From Leucocoprinus leucothites (lineage: Eukaryota; Basidiomycota; Agaricomycetes; Agaricales; Agaricaceae), in assembly GCA_013368445.1 (NCBI GenBank), contig JAACJO010000016.1:620001-684000 (forward strand): a stretch of 64,000 bases of DNA. The letters run 5' to 3'. Under the pieces are notes generated by a model that worked only from the letters and a program-made list of their open reading frames with translations, had not been told where the DNA came from and did no database searches. The translations under genes were made by a program, and so were the position numbers. How positions within the stretch are numbered: position 1 is the first letter of the stretch; every line of letters begins with the position of its first letter. This document shows positions 11,197-22,508 of this stretch, piece by piece.

Positions 11197-12318
11197 ATGT
11201 CATTCACTATCCAAGACGTCTATAATAATATGCACATCCAGCTGGTGCACACCATTGGAGTATCTATTGGTGTCTTACTTACTGGCGGACTGATATCTTT
11301 CGGGATTTCATGCATCTTCCTCCTATCTGGAGGCCATGACCCTGAAACGTCGAAGCAACAACGTCTGCTTCGAGTGTACATTATAGTACTCCTATTTCTT
11401 GTAACAGCATTCATCATAGCAGAGTTTCTCAACTCTAACGCCTTCGTCATTTTCTACATTCATTCAACTCCAAGCCAAGTGGATCGATCCTCCCGTCTTT
11501 TAACTTTCTTTGTCAACATAACCCCGATATTGGTAGGAGCTCTGACTGATGGGATACTTGTAAGTCTGGAGGTATTCCTGAACCTGTTTCCTCTGATTTG
11601 TTTTTAGGTGTGGCGTTGCTACATGATACAAAAGCTCGCTCTGTGTTATAATCCGAAAATATGGCAGCATATATTTTGGGTTTTCCCTGCTTGCCTGTGG
11701 GTCCTAACTATAGGTACGCAGCGACGTATCAAGTATTATCAATACGATACTCAATGCGCACACTTTGCAGTCACTGGATGCATAGCAGCTCCAATGATAC
11801 TATTCCGGGCATACTATGAGCGATCGTCACTGCTCGAGCGGCTTATCTCGGGATTTCAGGCGACTGCACTCATCTCTAACGTTGTCCTGAACACCTATGC
11901 CGCATTGTTCATCGCGATTCGACTACTCAATTATAGGAAAACCATAATGGCGCTTACTGGAAGAAAGGCCGATACTTCACGGTATCTCCATATCATCAAC
12001 ATCTTGTTGGAATCAGCCGCCATCAATGTGCCGATCACGATTGCTGCTGCTGTGGGGATCGGATTTAACAAATTCTTCGGCACGGTTATAATACCAGTCG
12101 CAGTTGTGGGACAGGTACATTGGGCACTTGTCTTCCTGTGACCGATTTCTCACTGGAGGTTTGTTTTGTAGGCCTTCGCTTCTGTCATTGTCATTCACCA
12201 GGTTGCTGTGGGTAGAGCGTTCAGCCGGAGGCAGGAGGAAGAGCTGAGCAAGTCCGTGGCAGAAAGTGGCGCATCTGGCACCCAACCGAAAGAGAGTGTG
12301 AGCTCGGTGGAGGTTTGA
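11197..12318 (+). CDS. multi-pass membrane protein, copy A of a four-member family
   Basis: Exons 11197-11559, 11608-11713, 11771-12114 and 12172-12318 join in frame to give 319 residues. Hydrophobic segments include IGVSIGVLLTGGLISFGISCIFLL, LLRVYIIVLLFLVTAFIIAEFL, ITPILVGALTDGIL, HIFWVFPACLWVLTI, ALISNVVLNTYAALFIAIRLL, INVPITIAAAVGIG and a last helix ending VIVIHQVAVGRAFS, so about seven spans. A WRCYMIQ loop and an ADTSRYLHIINILLESAAINVP segment recall a large Agaricomycete membrane family of unknown function. The C-tail is hydrophilic (RRQEEELS ... SVSSVEV). Copies B, C and D share the same four-exon layout. No function is assigned; a sensory or transporter role would be speculation. Confidence 0.75.
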
Positions 12319-12855
12319 TGATTTCATTCCACAAAGTGGGAGGGGCTCGCAAGTCACGAGGAGGATGGCGATCTCTTCGGTAGAATAGAACATGGGTTCA
12401 GATACGCATTCCTAACCCTGACGGCAATGTGAACTCGAGGGAGGCTAGGCATTCGTGCTATCAGCATATATACTGCTAGGTGGTATGAATTTCGGGTCAC
12501 ATTAGGTAGTTCCATCCTACTTTGCACTTGGTCGCGCTTGTCCGACTCCTATGGTTCGTGCCACTTTCTACAGGACATTCTCTGGGTGACCGGCGATGAA
12601 GTCATTTCTGAGATGCCGGCTAGTTTGATGCCCCTTTTGGGCGTCCATCAAATGTTGCTCCCTATCCGTATCGCAAGTTGATGATATAGCTTGCCATTTT
12701 CTCCTTGTTTTGTGCGTCACTCATTGGGGGGACATGGGGTATAGGGGTTTTATTTAGCATATCCTAGTCACAGCTCAAGACGCGGAAGATCAAACAACAG
12801 TCCGGAAACTTACTACTTGGGACAACAAATCGAGGACATTCGTAACGAGTAGACT
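12319..12855. other. convergent 3' intergenic region
   Basis: This is the space between membrane-protein copy A and PIG-L, which converge. No coding frame, repeat or RNA gene is supported. Confidence 0.4.
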
Positions 12856-13813
12856 TCACTGCATCTGCACCTCAAGCCATTCGTTGACCCACATGTAATG
12901 AGAAAACGTCACATAGAGCCAACGAAACCACAGAAGCTGGCTTTCGTGTTTTCGCATTGCCTGTAGGGCGCGGAAATACTCCGAAATGCCCGAAACAAAT
13001 ACCGGGCTCGTTCGAGCATTGAGCGTGGTTGCCTGATTTGCGAGGGAGATGGCACTGTCCATTATATTCTCCTTCCCCGCGAAGACGCGCAGCCAAGTAA
13101 GGGCTTGGGCTACAAGAAAGTCGAATTTAGTAACGAGTGGGGCGAGGATAGAGGTGTATTTCGCGAAGATGGGGACCGTTGTAAGCGTGTAGAGTCGAGG
13201 CGTGGGTTTGTCGAGTGCGTAGAGGGTTTGAATGAGGTGAGCGACCCCATATGGGAGAGAGATGTGGTTTGGGTGTGATGATATCCCAGCATAGTCGAAC
13301 GTTAGGACCTGGGCATGACCGTCAATTACTACGGAGTGGAATAGCCTTGAGAGCTCACAATGGCGATGTCATTTGAGGTGATGTATGGCATTAGTTCTTG
13401 GCTTATGATCCTCGGGTTCCATTTCTCGGTAATGTTGTCCTGAAGGCCTCTATGCACTCGCTTAGCTGGATCACAAGAGAAGAGAGAACAGGGACGTACG
13501 GATGATCGACTATCCAACGTCGCTCCGCTGGAACACCTAGAGTCTCATAACTCTTGTGGAACTCCTCTATGCGAACGGCTCCCAGTCCGTCAGCATTTCC
13601 GGTGGAAAGGCTCAGTGCAAATATCATGGCATCTGTCTTCTCAAGGCTCAGAAGTGTGGGTCCAAAGAAGAGGCATTCATCGTCTGGATGGGCTGTCAAG
13701 AGCAGGATTCGAGGTTGTGCAGAGTCTGAATGGAATATCCCAGCATTTAGAGGAGAGTAGAGGAGGATTGTAAGGAGAGAGAGGACGATGATGATGAATG
13801 TTGGGCGCAGCAT
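12856..13813 (-). CDS. PIG-L / GPI12-like N-acetylglucosaminyl-phosphatidylinositol de-N-acetylase
   Basis: Exons 13813-13500, 13449-13359 and 13308-12856 join in frame to give 285 residues. An N-terminal membrane anchor (TFIIIVLSLLTILLYSPL) precedes the catalytic metal motif LLTAHPDDECLFFGP, then LSLSTGNADGLGAVRIEE, WNPRIISQELMPYITSNDIAI, VLTFDYAGISSHPNHIS with the second metal ligand region, and a C-terminal WLRVFAGKENIM / WLYVTFSHYMWVNEW region. These are hallmarks of the ER enzyme that removes acetate from GlcNAc-PI, the second step of GPI-anchor synthesis. A Met at 13840 in frame would add nine residues. I preferred 13813, which puts the anchor at the N-terminus. All splice sites are canonical and the gene looks intact. 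Confidence 0.88.
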
Positions 13814-14939
13814 CGTCTTGCGTAATTTGTTTGCCAACACCGTCTATGTAGTTGTATGTCCGCAACCTGTTCTCGCCCACCATCATGGACCTAGCCAGAG
13901 TCCCTCTTCATGGTCACACAATGCGATGGACTTTCTGACAAGTTTGCTTTTCCTTTCGTTTTCTGAGGCGTCTTTGTTTATCCTTCGAGCACCGCAAGTC
14001 TGTTTTCATCATCGGACACGCATGAGCACCAGATTCTGGGGTCCTGGCTACTTGGCGCGATCGTCACGGTCACGGGGTTTCGTGACCTATATCCTCAAGC
14101 TTGTGTGGCGTCAATTGATATTTCACTCGGACGATGAAAAGGAATACAAAAGGTGCTACAATGGCACGGCTGCTAAGCTACCGAGAGCTAGATAATCTGG
14201 GTGGTGCTTGCGAATACCCGTAATTTCATGCGACCGGAAGCTTTGTGCCAGAGGGAGTGCAGCGTGAGGGGGATCGTCGTTTCTGTTCTCGGAAAGGTTC
14301 TGGAAAACACAACACTTCCATCGGTGCACCCCAGAATGGCTCGCGAAACCTGTGGAATGTCAAGGAAAGCTCCGCAGCGCTGTCTTCTGATACCCATAAT
14401 ACGTTATCTTCATCCCCGAATGTTGTGAAATTCTCTCTAGTGCTCATGAATTTCCAACTCCGCAGACCGAACGAAGCATATGACATGCGCGTAGATGGTC
14501 ATCCCTGACCAATTACACGTACGGAGATCCACATCAGGGCTTCTCAGTGAATTTTTTCTGGACTTTGGCCACGGCCAAATGATGGTGTCCTTGAGTGGGC
14601 GCCTCTTGGTTGGCCTCGCCGATTAAATGTTTCCCCTCGGGCGATTTATATCCCCTCGAGCCTATGGGTGCAGCGGTGCAATTGACTTACATTCTCAAAT
14701 TTTGGTAACCAACGGAGGACTATACGAGGAGCTAGGTCAGATTTCTCCTCCAGACACTCCTCGGGAAGACGCAGCTGTGGGAACACGAGGCAATCAATAG
14801 TGCCATTTTTCGCACTACTCCATGTCAGGGGACCTGGCGGAGTTTTGATTGTCATGATAACGCGCAAGTCAGCTGTGTCATCACCCGATGGCCCGTGCGT
14901 ATCAAAGCGACATAAAAGGCCACCGGATTGAAGAAAAAC
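13814..14939. other. intergenic, no gene supported
   Basis: This 1.1 kb between PIG-L and the repeat region contains several short open frames on both strands (for example around 14190-14510 and 14646-14867). None shows a recognisable domain or a consistent splice partner. No tRNA or repeat was identified. Confidence 0.35.
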
Positions 14940-17394
14940 ACCCCAGCTCTTCTTGCCATTCGACCACTCCCACTACAAGGTAAGTATCTTACCCTCCCTC
15001 TCCTACCTCCAGGCGCTAACTGTACTTCGTCCTTGACAGGCAGGCCTCAGTGGAGGCCTGTACGTAGGCCGCTGCAGTTGTCTCTCACACGATGATTGAG
15101 GCATCATCTGTGGCGGCGGGGACGTGGTCACAAACCGATCAACCTTTTGTTCTCTTTCTGTCCAGAGCCTCCGTTGTCATTTCAGTCGTTCTCGCATGAA
15201 TTTGTAGAGGTATCCTGGTGACACGGGGCACGTCGCGCACCTACGCGGCGGAGACGTTCCTCTAAAGCCATTCCAGTAGTTCTCGCATGAATTTGTAGAG
15301 GTATCCTGATGGCTGGAACGTCTCCTGGACTAGGTATTTTTCATTCAATCTAACTACTCTTTTTACAGCGGCTCGCCACTTCCCTCCATTTGCTTCAGTC
15401 GATCTCCCTTCACCACACAGTCGGTCGAGATCACACTGGCAATGGGACGGAAATGACAACTTGGCTTGAGCCCCGCTCGTCGCTTCCATTCACACGTGCT
15501 GCAGCCTTTCTCTCGTCGGGTCGACGGTTGAGAAATTCACTGGCACTTGGAAATGTTTGACGGGCGGAATCCTGGGGAAGGTGAAATTAGAACCTCGTGC
15601 TCCCTTGACGTGGGCCCCAGGCTTGTAGGCTGATAATCGCAGCCGACTAAAGCACGTTAATCTTCATCTACAACAGCTCCAATCTTATTCTTCTTGGTGA
15701 GTACTTTATTTATCGGTTCTGTTGATGTTTACTGACTCCGGAATTGGGTAGTCAGCCTATTTTGCTTTTCGCCCCTGTAGCTCCAGTTGTTCTCGCGTGA
15801 ATTCAGCGAGGAATCCTGGTGACATGGCCCCGTTGTTGTCACTTCAGTTGTTCTCGCATAAACTTGTAGAGGAATCCTGGTGACTGACACCGCAGACGGT
15901 TCCTTTCTGCCACTCCAGTCGTTCTCGCATGAATTTGTAGAGGAATCCTGGTGGTAGGATCCCGTCTGCACCCTTTCTCTTTCTCTCCTCTCTCTCTTTC
16001 TTTGGTAGATAGTGCTCGCCGCTTCCGCCTCGTCACTACAGTCGCTTCTCCCGCACTACTGTAACACATTCGGTTGAGAGAAAACTGGTGACTTGACGGA
16101 AATGCATCTTGGCTTGAGCTCCTGTAGAGATTGTGAGTTCGGTTGCTCATGAAAATGGCAACCTCTCGCAAATCTCTAGTGATCTTAACCACTCAGATCA
16201 CTGTTGATTTCGGAGCGCCCGCCAACAAGCCGCCCATTCCTTTTCTGGTTTTGGTATCTATCCACCTCCATTCCTCCTCTTTTTCAACTTTCCTCTTCCA
16301 AATTTTATGTTCAAATTTTCATTCTTGTGTCGTCATGTTGTCATAATAATGTACCTGTAATCTGTATTGAATTAGGTACTTGTAATTGCTTTGTATAATA
16401 TTGTACTGACATCTCTCCATCTCAACTTATGCCCATTTTTCCTCTTCCCTCTAACTAGTCCACTGCCTCGATATTGTACTTGTATTGCATATTTATTTAG
16501 CCCCTGTTTCATGTACATTTCGAGCTGCCTTATTGTTCTTTTCTTTTACTTTCAATTTTCCTTTTTTAATCTTCTTTTCATCTTTCTACTTCGAAATATT
16601 CGCTCAAAATTATTATTTCTTGTTGTATATAAACCCTGTACAAGCTGTAGTTGTAGGATATCAAATTTACTGCCTATCTCACTCATCTCTAATCATCTGA
16701 ACTTGTCTCAAATTTATCTGAATCAAAACCTGATCTATTCCTTTATCTACTACATCTCGAAGTTTTCCTCTTTTCCTAACCTCATCTCCACTCGTTCTCT
16801 CGTCGTTCCACCTCCTAGGACGTCGTCTTCGGTCCAGAAGCCCAACGGCTGTTGGAATTGGCCGTGCTCGCAGTTTTGTTTTGTTGTAAAAGGGTTTATT
16901 ACTCTTCACTCCACCTGCCTCTTCCATCACTCATAGTGTTGCAGTCAGCCTCCCCCCCTCCGGATGAGGCTATCACTGGCACCCGGAAATGTATTGGCAG
17001 GTGGACCTGGGGAAGGTTTCTCAGAAACCTCGTGCTCCCTTGACGTGGGCCCCGGGCTTGTAGGCCGTCAATCATGGTTGACCAAAGCACGTAAATCCTC
17101 CTCAGCTATACTTCATATTCTTTCACGGTATGTCTTTGCTTGTCCGTATCCGCTCTACCTCACTCACACTTTATTACAGATATACAATTGTTCCCATTTC
17201 ATTTTCATTTTCTTGTCATTGTCAGTTCAGTCGTTCTCGTGTGAATTCGGCAAGGAATCCTGGTGACATGACTCTTGTATGCCTACTACAGTCGCTTCAG
17301 TTGTTCTCACATGAACTCAGTGAGGAATCCTGGTGGCGGATGAGCTACATTACAGTGCACTCCAGCCATTTCAGTCGTTCTTGCATGAATTTGT
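14940..17394 (+). repeat. modular dispersed repeat, units I, II and start of III
   Basis: Several modules recur in the same order and strand. Module B is a ~42-bp motif with the core TCGCATGAATTTGTAGAGG and end ATCCTGGTGA, at about 15181, 15271, 15781, 15842, 15913, 17226, 17295 and 17368. Module C has TAGTGCTCGCCGCTTCC followed by GGTTGAGAGAAAACTGG (around 16010-16130; a diverged form at 15340-15480). Module D has GGCAC-CGGAAATG and CTTGACGTGGGCCCC (about 15540-15660 and 16975-17095). Modules are preceded by GTAAGT/GTGAGT-like sequences (14980, 15698, 17108). No coding frame spans a unit. The stretch 16200-16890 inside unit II is AT- and pyrimidine-rich. Nature unknown: a dispersed repeat, non-autonomous element or noncoding transcript are all possible. 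Confidence 0.65.
17390..17394. repeat. left 5-bp target site duplication of the copia element (TTTGT)
   Basis: TTTGT directly before the left LTR is repeated at 25388-25392 directly after the right LTR. Removing the element restores the repeat motif GAATTTGTAGAGG, so the insertion split one module-B copy. Confidence 0.93.
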
Positions 17395-17768
17395 TGTTGA
17401 ATCACGTGCGCGTTTACACACTGCTACGTTTGCGTTCACTCTCAATTATGATGTATGCATTCTATTATTAGATACCATTATGCTCATGCACAAATACTTC
17501 GTGCGGACTATACATGTTTCACTATACGTTTTACCTATACCCTTTACCACCTTGAAACAATGGTGTAATACCCTCTTTATAGTAGAAACTATTCGAACTC
17601 TTTAGTATAAATACCTTGTATTTTCTGCGATATTAGACAGTCAATTCTACATCCTCAGTCGCAACTACTACCTCGATAACAATCCCATAACAGACTAACT
17701 GCCTAGTAAAGTGAGTACTGACCTCGTCATCTACCTTCACCACTACGCTCCCCGTTGCTGCTTCGACA
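17395..17768 (+). repeat. left LTR of copia element
   Basis: The 374-bp LTR pairs with 25014-25387. It contains a TATA-like TAGTATAAATACC at about 17602 with a likely transcription start downstream. Six differences from the right LTR were counted by eye, all C/T or G/A changes at CpG positions. Confidence 0.95.
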
Positions 17769-17780
17769 GGTTATGGGCCC
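17769..17780 (+). other. primer-binding site complementary to the initiator-tRNA-Met anticodon arm
   Basis: The 12 bases right after the LTR, GGTTATGGGCCC, are complementary to GGGCCCAUAACC, the conserved anticodon stem-loop of eukaryotic initiator tRNA-Met. This fits half-tRNA priming as known for Drosophila copia and yeast Ty5, in which the primer is a cleaved initiator tRNA. Confidence 0.75.
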
Positions 17781-18028
17781 CGATCGCCAGCTCGATATCG
17801 CACTAGCTGACTAGCTCGCTGTGCTTGATGTCTGAGAAGGTCTAGATCGACCTGTTATGGGAAGGCCGCTTTCCAAGCGCCACCGCTGTACCTTGTGAAG
17901 GGCCCAGCATCCCTTCTCATTTCTGTGTCTTACCCTAGCCCTTAGGCGATTTGGGTTCGAAACCTTGCTCGATTAGCGCATCACTGCCGCTTCTAACGAA
18001 CAACGTTGACTGACGACTTCTTTTTAGA

Positions 18029-19548
18029 ATGTCTTCTATCAACAACGGAGCTTCTCGCATCCCCATCCTTCAAGGCCCCCAGAACTACCAATTTTGGTCC
18101 ATGAGGATGCAGGGATGCCTCTCAATGATCACGACCCCTGGAACCCCTCTCACGGAATGGACTGTCACAACTGGCTTAACTCCTGCACTTCCACCTCTAG
18201 TCGCTCCAGAAATGGACACTGATGGTAACGTCACGAATGCTGCAGAAGCTTCTGCTTCCCATGCGCTTCGGACTGAAGAAGAACACCGCAGGAACTTCCT
18301 GGAGCAATCTGCAATTGGCATGCTGATTCAAGCTGTCCCAGATTCCATGCTCCATCTGATCATCCAAGGAGACCCCACCGCCACATGGGATGGTCTCCAA
18401 CGCCTTTACGGCGTCCAAGGTCCTGCATCTGTATATGGCGACTTCGTCCGCGCCGTCTCCTGGTCTCTCCCCGGAAACATGGATCTGGCTCAGTCTATCG
18501 CTGAGCTTGAATCTCTCTTCACTCGGATCGAGGGCGTGACCACGCGACTTCCCGAGGTGATCCGTGCTATGATTCTGCTACGCGCTGTCCCGCAAGGGAT
18601 GGAAACCTTAGCGCAGTCTATACTTGCGAACCAAACGCAAATGTCCCAGCTTACGTGGGATCTGGTCCGTAGCGCCATTCAGGCTGCTTGGTCCCAGAAA
18701 ATGACTGCTTCCGCTTCTCACACCGGCCGCTCCAACGGCCAATGGCAGCAGAACCGGAACCCCGGCAATCAACAACGCCAGGGGCAAGGACAACAACAAG
18801 GGCCGTTTCGATCACAGCCCCAGCAACAGCCACAGCAGCAGCAGCCTCCTAATCAGGGCGCTGGCCAGAAGCCTGGTAACCCCAATCTGGCAATCCCAGC
18901 GGAGATGGCAAGAAAGGAAAACACGGTAAGAGAGGAGGCAAAAAGGGTAAGGGCGCTGCTAATGAAGCTGCGACCGATGCCGACGCCACCAACACCTCTG
19001 GAGTCACCAACGTCGCTCCTCAATATGGCGCTTCCAGTGCCATCGGTTTCGCTGCCCCCGCTATCGCTAACCGTCCTCTCCTCGTGAACCGGATTGCCTC
19101 GCTGGCAGAACCGGCTAACGCAGGCCCTTCGTCATCCACATGCCACCTTGTTGCAGAAGCGCGAAAGAATACACCGTGGCTTCACGAGCGAATCTCCGAA
19201 TCTCCTCAGTCTGAGGGATATCGTTGCAGAAGCTCGAAAGCTACCAAGGATAAAGTGCTAAAGATCTGGGATGAAAGGCTCGCCGACCTCGCGGTCGAAG
19301 CCAAAACAACGGGCTCCATAATTGAGGAAATCCCTTACTATGGAGGAGATATGGACGAATGCCCACCGTTGCCGAGATTAACACCTCCGGCTGATCCGAT
19401 GCTCGAATCCGACTCTGAGGGGGAGGATTCTGACGGGTGGACTTCTGGGTTGTGGACAACGCAAGTCTTTTCTTCTATCTCTGATTGGATTAACACTGAT
19501 ACAGTGACGCAACAGCACGGCCGAGAAAGGGCCTGTCACCCCACTTGA
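18029..19548 (+). pseudogene. copia gag region, frameshifted
   Basis: The gag frame opens at 18029 with MSSINNGASRIPILQGPQNYQFW and continues with the copia gag signature (GDPTATWDGLQRLYG, SLPGNMDLAQSIAELESLF). It then reaches a Gln-rich nucleic-acid-binding tail (residues ~240-285). Near 18880-18895 the sensible frame switches: Lys/Gly-rich coding (GKKGKHGKRGGKKGKG) continues one frame over as far as a TGA at 19546-19548. A one-base indel is the simplest explanation. Gag would form the virus-like particle. The missing CCHC knuckle may lie in the damaged stretch or be absent. Confidence 0.8.
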
Positions 19549-20915
19549 GCCCACTCCCATGTGAGCGCTCCTGGCCACGCTGAACATTTTCGCGGACTAG
19601 TCTCGTCGTCTATAGCTCCTGTATATACTGCCTTTGTATCGCGCACTATTTTGGTCGCCCCTGTGGGGCTTTTATTAAATTGTGATTTGACCTCTGTGCC
19701 GCGCTGTGTAAATCTGTCTAAGTGTGAGAAAGCTCTATGTTGCCACTGTAAGGGAAAGAAAGCACCTTCACGGGCTGCTTCTTGGATTCTTGATTCGGGT
19801 GCTTCTGCACATTTCACACCTTATTTGGACGATTTTTCTACAATCGAAATGGGGAAATTTGGTGAAATTCAGACAGCTAACAAGAACACTCCCCTTTCTA
19901 TATCGGGTCGAGGCACTGTCCTGATCGAACACAAGATCCATGATAACGGAAAAACGATCACTGCGACGACTTCATTGTCTCCGGTGTTCTATGTAAAGGG
20001 TATGCACGATCGCCTCATGTCTGCCGGTCAACTCCTGGAATCCGGGTTGCGCAGCGAGGCCGATAAACATGGTACTATCTTTCGGGATGAGTCAGGCAAT
20101 GCCGTTTTGTCAGCGGCTCCTCGTTCTGAGTGGCAGCCCACGCTACAAACAGTAAGATGTCGAATTGTACATTCGAATGCTTCGAGCCACGTCGCTCAGC
20201 ATCCTGACTATAATATCTGGCATCAACGTTTAGGACATCCGTCTAATCGCGTGTTGAGCAAAACTACTGACTCCACGCTGAATGGACCTCAGGTTTCAAT
20301 TCCCGATCATTCGCGCCCTTGTCCAGGCTGCATGAAAGGGAAGATGCACCAGAAACCCTTTAACGATAACCCAATTCGGGCCAAAGAAGCCTTTGAGCAC
20401 GTTCACAGTGATCTCTTTGAGCTCCCCATCGTATCTTATCACAAGTACAAATGGGTCATGACCTTATTGGACGATTACTCCTCATTTGCCCACATGGTGC
20501 TTCTGCGATCAAAAGCCGAAGCAGCTCCCCGTATGGTTGAGCTTCTAACTTACGTTCAGAACCAATTTGGCAAATCGATTCGTCGATTCACATCCGATCG
20601 AGGAGGAGAATTTGTAGCAGGTACCCTGCAAGATTATCTTAGGGTAAAAGGGATTGAGTTCACACCGAGTGCGCCCCACATCCATCAACAGAACGGGCGA
20701 GCAGAAAGATTGAATCAAACACTGCATGAGAAGGCGCAAGCCATGCGACTTCACGCGTGTCTTCCAGATTCATGGTGGGATTTTGCGATTAACACCGCAA
20801 CCCACATCTACAATCGCACATCGATGAACTGCATCCAATGGAAAACTCCGTTTGAGTTAGTACATGGACACAAACCTGACATCAGTCACCTACGAGTATT
20901 CAGTTGTGCTGCATA

Positions 20916-21125
20916 CAGTGGCTCAAAAAACTGTCCCAATGTTTTCGCATTTTGGACATATTTGCTAATACCAGGGCAGATATATGGCCTAGCATCCTGA
21001 AAATATTCACACAGGTACCTTGACATATTGGGCGCATATATTCCCATGATCACATGACCTTGTCCATCAATGAATTAATAATGAATTATCGAAAATATCT
21101 ACTCATTGGGACAGTTTTTTGACCC
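20916..21125. repeat. left 210-bp terminal inverted repeat of the Tc1/mariner element
   Basis: It pairs with 22299-22508; one difference was seen (GGGCGC versus GAGCGC in the same orientation). Each repeat carries TCAAAAAACTGTCCCAAT at its outer edge and the inverted form ATTGGGACAGTTTTTTGA at its inner edge, so each TIR has two candidate transposase sites facing each other. Confidence 0.93.
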
Positions 21126-21141
21126 TTTGTTATCTACCTAC

Positions 21142-22161
21142 TCAATACTTTGTATGACCTCCTCTTGCCCTGATAACTGCCTCAATCCTTCTGGGCATGC
21201 TTTCTATCAGCCTTTGGCACCTTTCTGCTGGAATCTTATTCCACTCCTCTACTAGCCTCTCCCACAATTCAAATACTCCCTTGGGTGGTCTTTCATATGC
21301 CTTCAGCTGGTCCTTCAGGTAGGTCCAGAGGTGTTCAATGGGATTTAGGTCAGGGGATTGTGCAGGCCATGGTAGAACTTGAATGTTGTTGTCCACAAAC
21401 CATTGTTGTCCCAGTTTTGAGGTGTGTTTTGGGTCATTATCCTGCTGGAATATCCTCTCCTCCTCCTCCATCTCCAACTTTTCAAAGCTTTCCACCACCC
21501 CATTGTCCAAAATCTCGCAGTATTGCACTGCATCCATATTCCCTTGAACCTCTATCAGCTTTCCTACCCCATTCCACCCCATACACCCCCACACCATCAT
21601 GTTACCACCTCCTCCATGTTTGACAGTAGGGAGAGTGGTCCTATCTGACAGTGGTTCCCCCCTCTCCTTCCAGGTATACACCTTTCCATCTGACCCAATC
21701 CTGTTGATCTTTGTTTCATCTGTCCACAACACCCTCTTCCAGTCCTCCACTGTCCAATTCCTATGTTTATGTGCAAAGTCAAGGCGTTCCTCACGATGTC
21801 GCTTTTTGAGTAGAGGTCGTTTGATCTTGGTTACAGAGCAAAATCCATTATCCTGAAGGGTATTTCTGACAGTTTGGGGTGTGACAGGGTCAGACAGAGT
21901 AGAGTTAATGGAAGTTGTAGCCTGGACAGCATTGTCTAGCTTTCCAGAGGTTATTTGGTGAATTATTGCTTTTTTATCACGAGGAGAAAGCTTGGAAGGA
22001 CGTCCTCCCTTGTTGTTTTCCTTGTCCCCATCAACTTCTTTCTTGATCCTCCCAACAGTAGACTTTCCTAGACCAGTTTTATGTTCAATCTGGCGCAAGG
22101 AATAGCCATCTTTGAGAAGAGAAGTGACTTGGGAGTATTGGGTAGAGGAGATAGCTTTCAT
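21142..22161 (-). CDS. Tc1/mariner transposase (DD34E type), intact
   Basis: A single uninterrupted 339-residue frame, normal length for Tc1 transposases. The N-terminus holds helix-turn-helix DNA-binding regions (YSLRQIEHKTGLGKSTVGRI, then a paired-like second HTH with the linker GGRPSKLSPRDKKAI). The DDE domain follows with LWTDETKIN (first Asp), the Gly-rich box KHGGGGNMMVWGCM, IFQQDNDPKHTS (second Asp) and SPDLNPIEHLW (Glu, about 34 residues after the second Asp). It ends with the C-terminal VIRARGGHTKY. It acts by cut-and-paste into TA sites. The start codon lies 137 bp inside the right inverted repeat. Confidence 0.95.
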   Translation of the reverse strand: MKAISSTQYSQVTSLLKDGYSLRQIEHKTGLGKSTVGRIKKEVDGDKENNKGGRPSKLSPRDKKAIIHQITSGKLDNAVQATTSINSTLSDPVTPQTVRNTLQDNGFCSVTKIKRPLLKKRHREERLDFAHKHRNWTVEDWKRVLWTDETKINRIGSDGKVYTWKERGEPLSDRTTLPTVKHGGGGNMMVWGCMGWNGVGKLIEVQGNMDAVQYCEILDNGVVESFEKLEMEEEERIFQQDNDPKHTSKLGQQWFVDNNIQVLPWPAQSPDLNPIEHLWTYLKDQLKAYERPPKGVFELWERLVEEWNKIPAERCQRLIESMPRRIEAVIRARGGHTKY

Positions 22162-22298
22162 GATGTAGTGGCAGGAAGAAAGACAGTTGTAGCCATCTCA
22201 ACATGTCAACCAAGGTCACATGATCTTGTTTATTACTCCCACGCCTGCCCTGATGCTCCCCTGGCATGTTACAAGGTAGATACTGGGAGGCTGACAGG

Positions 22299-22508
22299 GG
22301 GTCAAAAAACTGTCCCAATGAGTAGATATTTTCGATAATTCATTATTAATTCATTGATGGACAAGGTCATGTGATCATGGGAATATATGCGCTCAATATG
22401 TCAAGGTACCTGTGTGAATATTTTCAGGATGCTAGGCCATATATCTGCCCTGGTATTAGCAAATATGTCCAAAATGCGAAAACATTGGGACAGTTTTTTG
22501 AGCCACTG
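22299..22508. repeat. right 210-bp terminal inverted repeat of the Tc1/mariner element
   Basis: This is the inverse of 20916-21125 and lies on the 5' side of the transposase gene, so it should include its promoter. The same facing pair of AAAAAACTGTCCCA motifs is present. Confidence 0.93.

Larger units (their letters stand above)
20916..22508 (-). mobile_element. Tc1/mariner DNA transposon nested in copia integrase
   Basis: This 1593-bp element has perfect outer ends CAGTGGCTCAAAAAACTGTC and its inverse, and is flanked by TA on both sides (20914-20915 and 22509-22510). The inverted repeats are 210 bp with one mismatch seen. Removing the element plus one TA rejoins the integrase codons GCA-TAT-GTG in frame, which fixes the borders exactly. 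One complete transposase gene lies on the minus strand. The near-identity of the repeats and the intact gene indicate a young, possibly active copy. Confidence 0.96.

Noticed and set aside
15181..15955. CRISPR-like array of ~42-bp repeats with spacers
   Set aside because: Repeats are imperfect, spacing is irregular (about 30 to 470 bp) and the genome is eukaryotic. Part of the modular repeat instead.
17953..17964. GGGTTCGAAACC resembling a tRNA T-loop / B box
   Set aside because: No acceptor, D or anticodon arms can be drawn around it; it lies in the copia leader.
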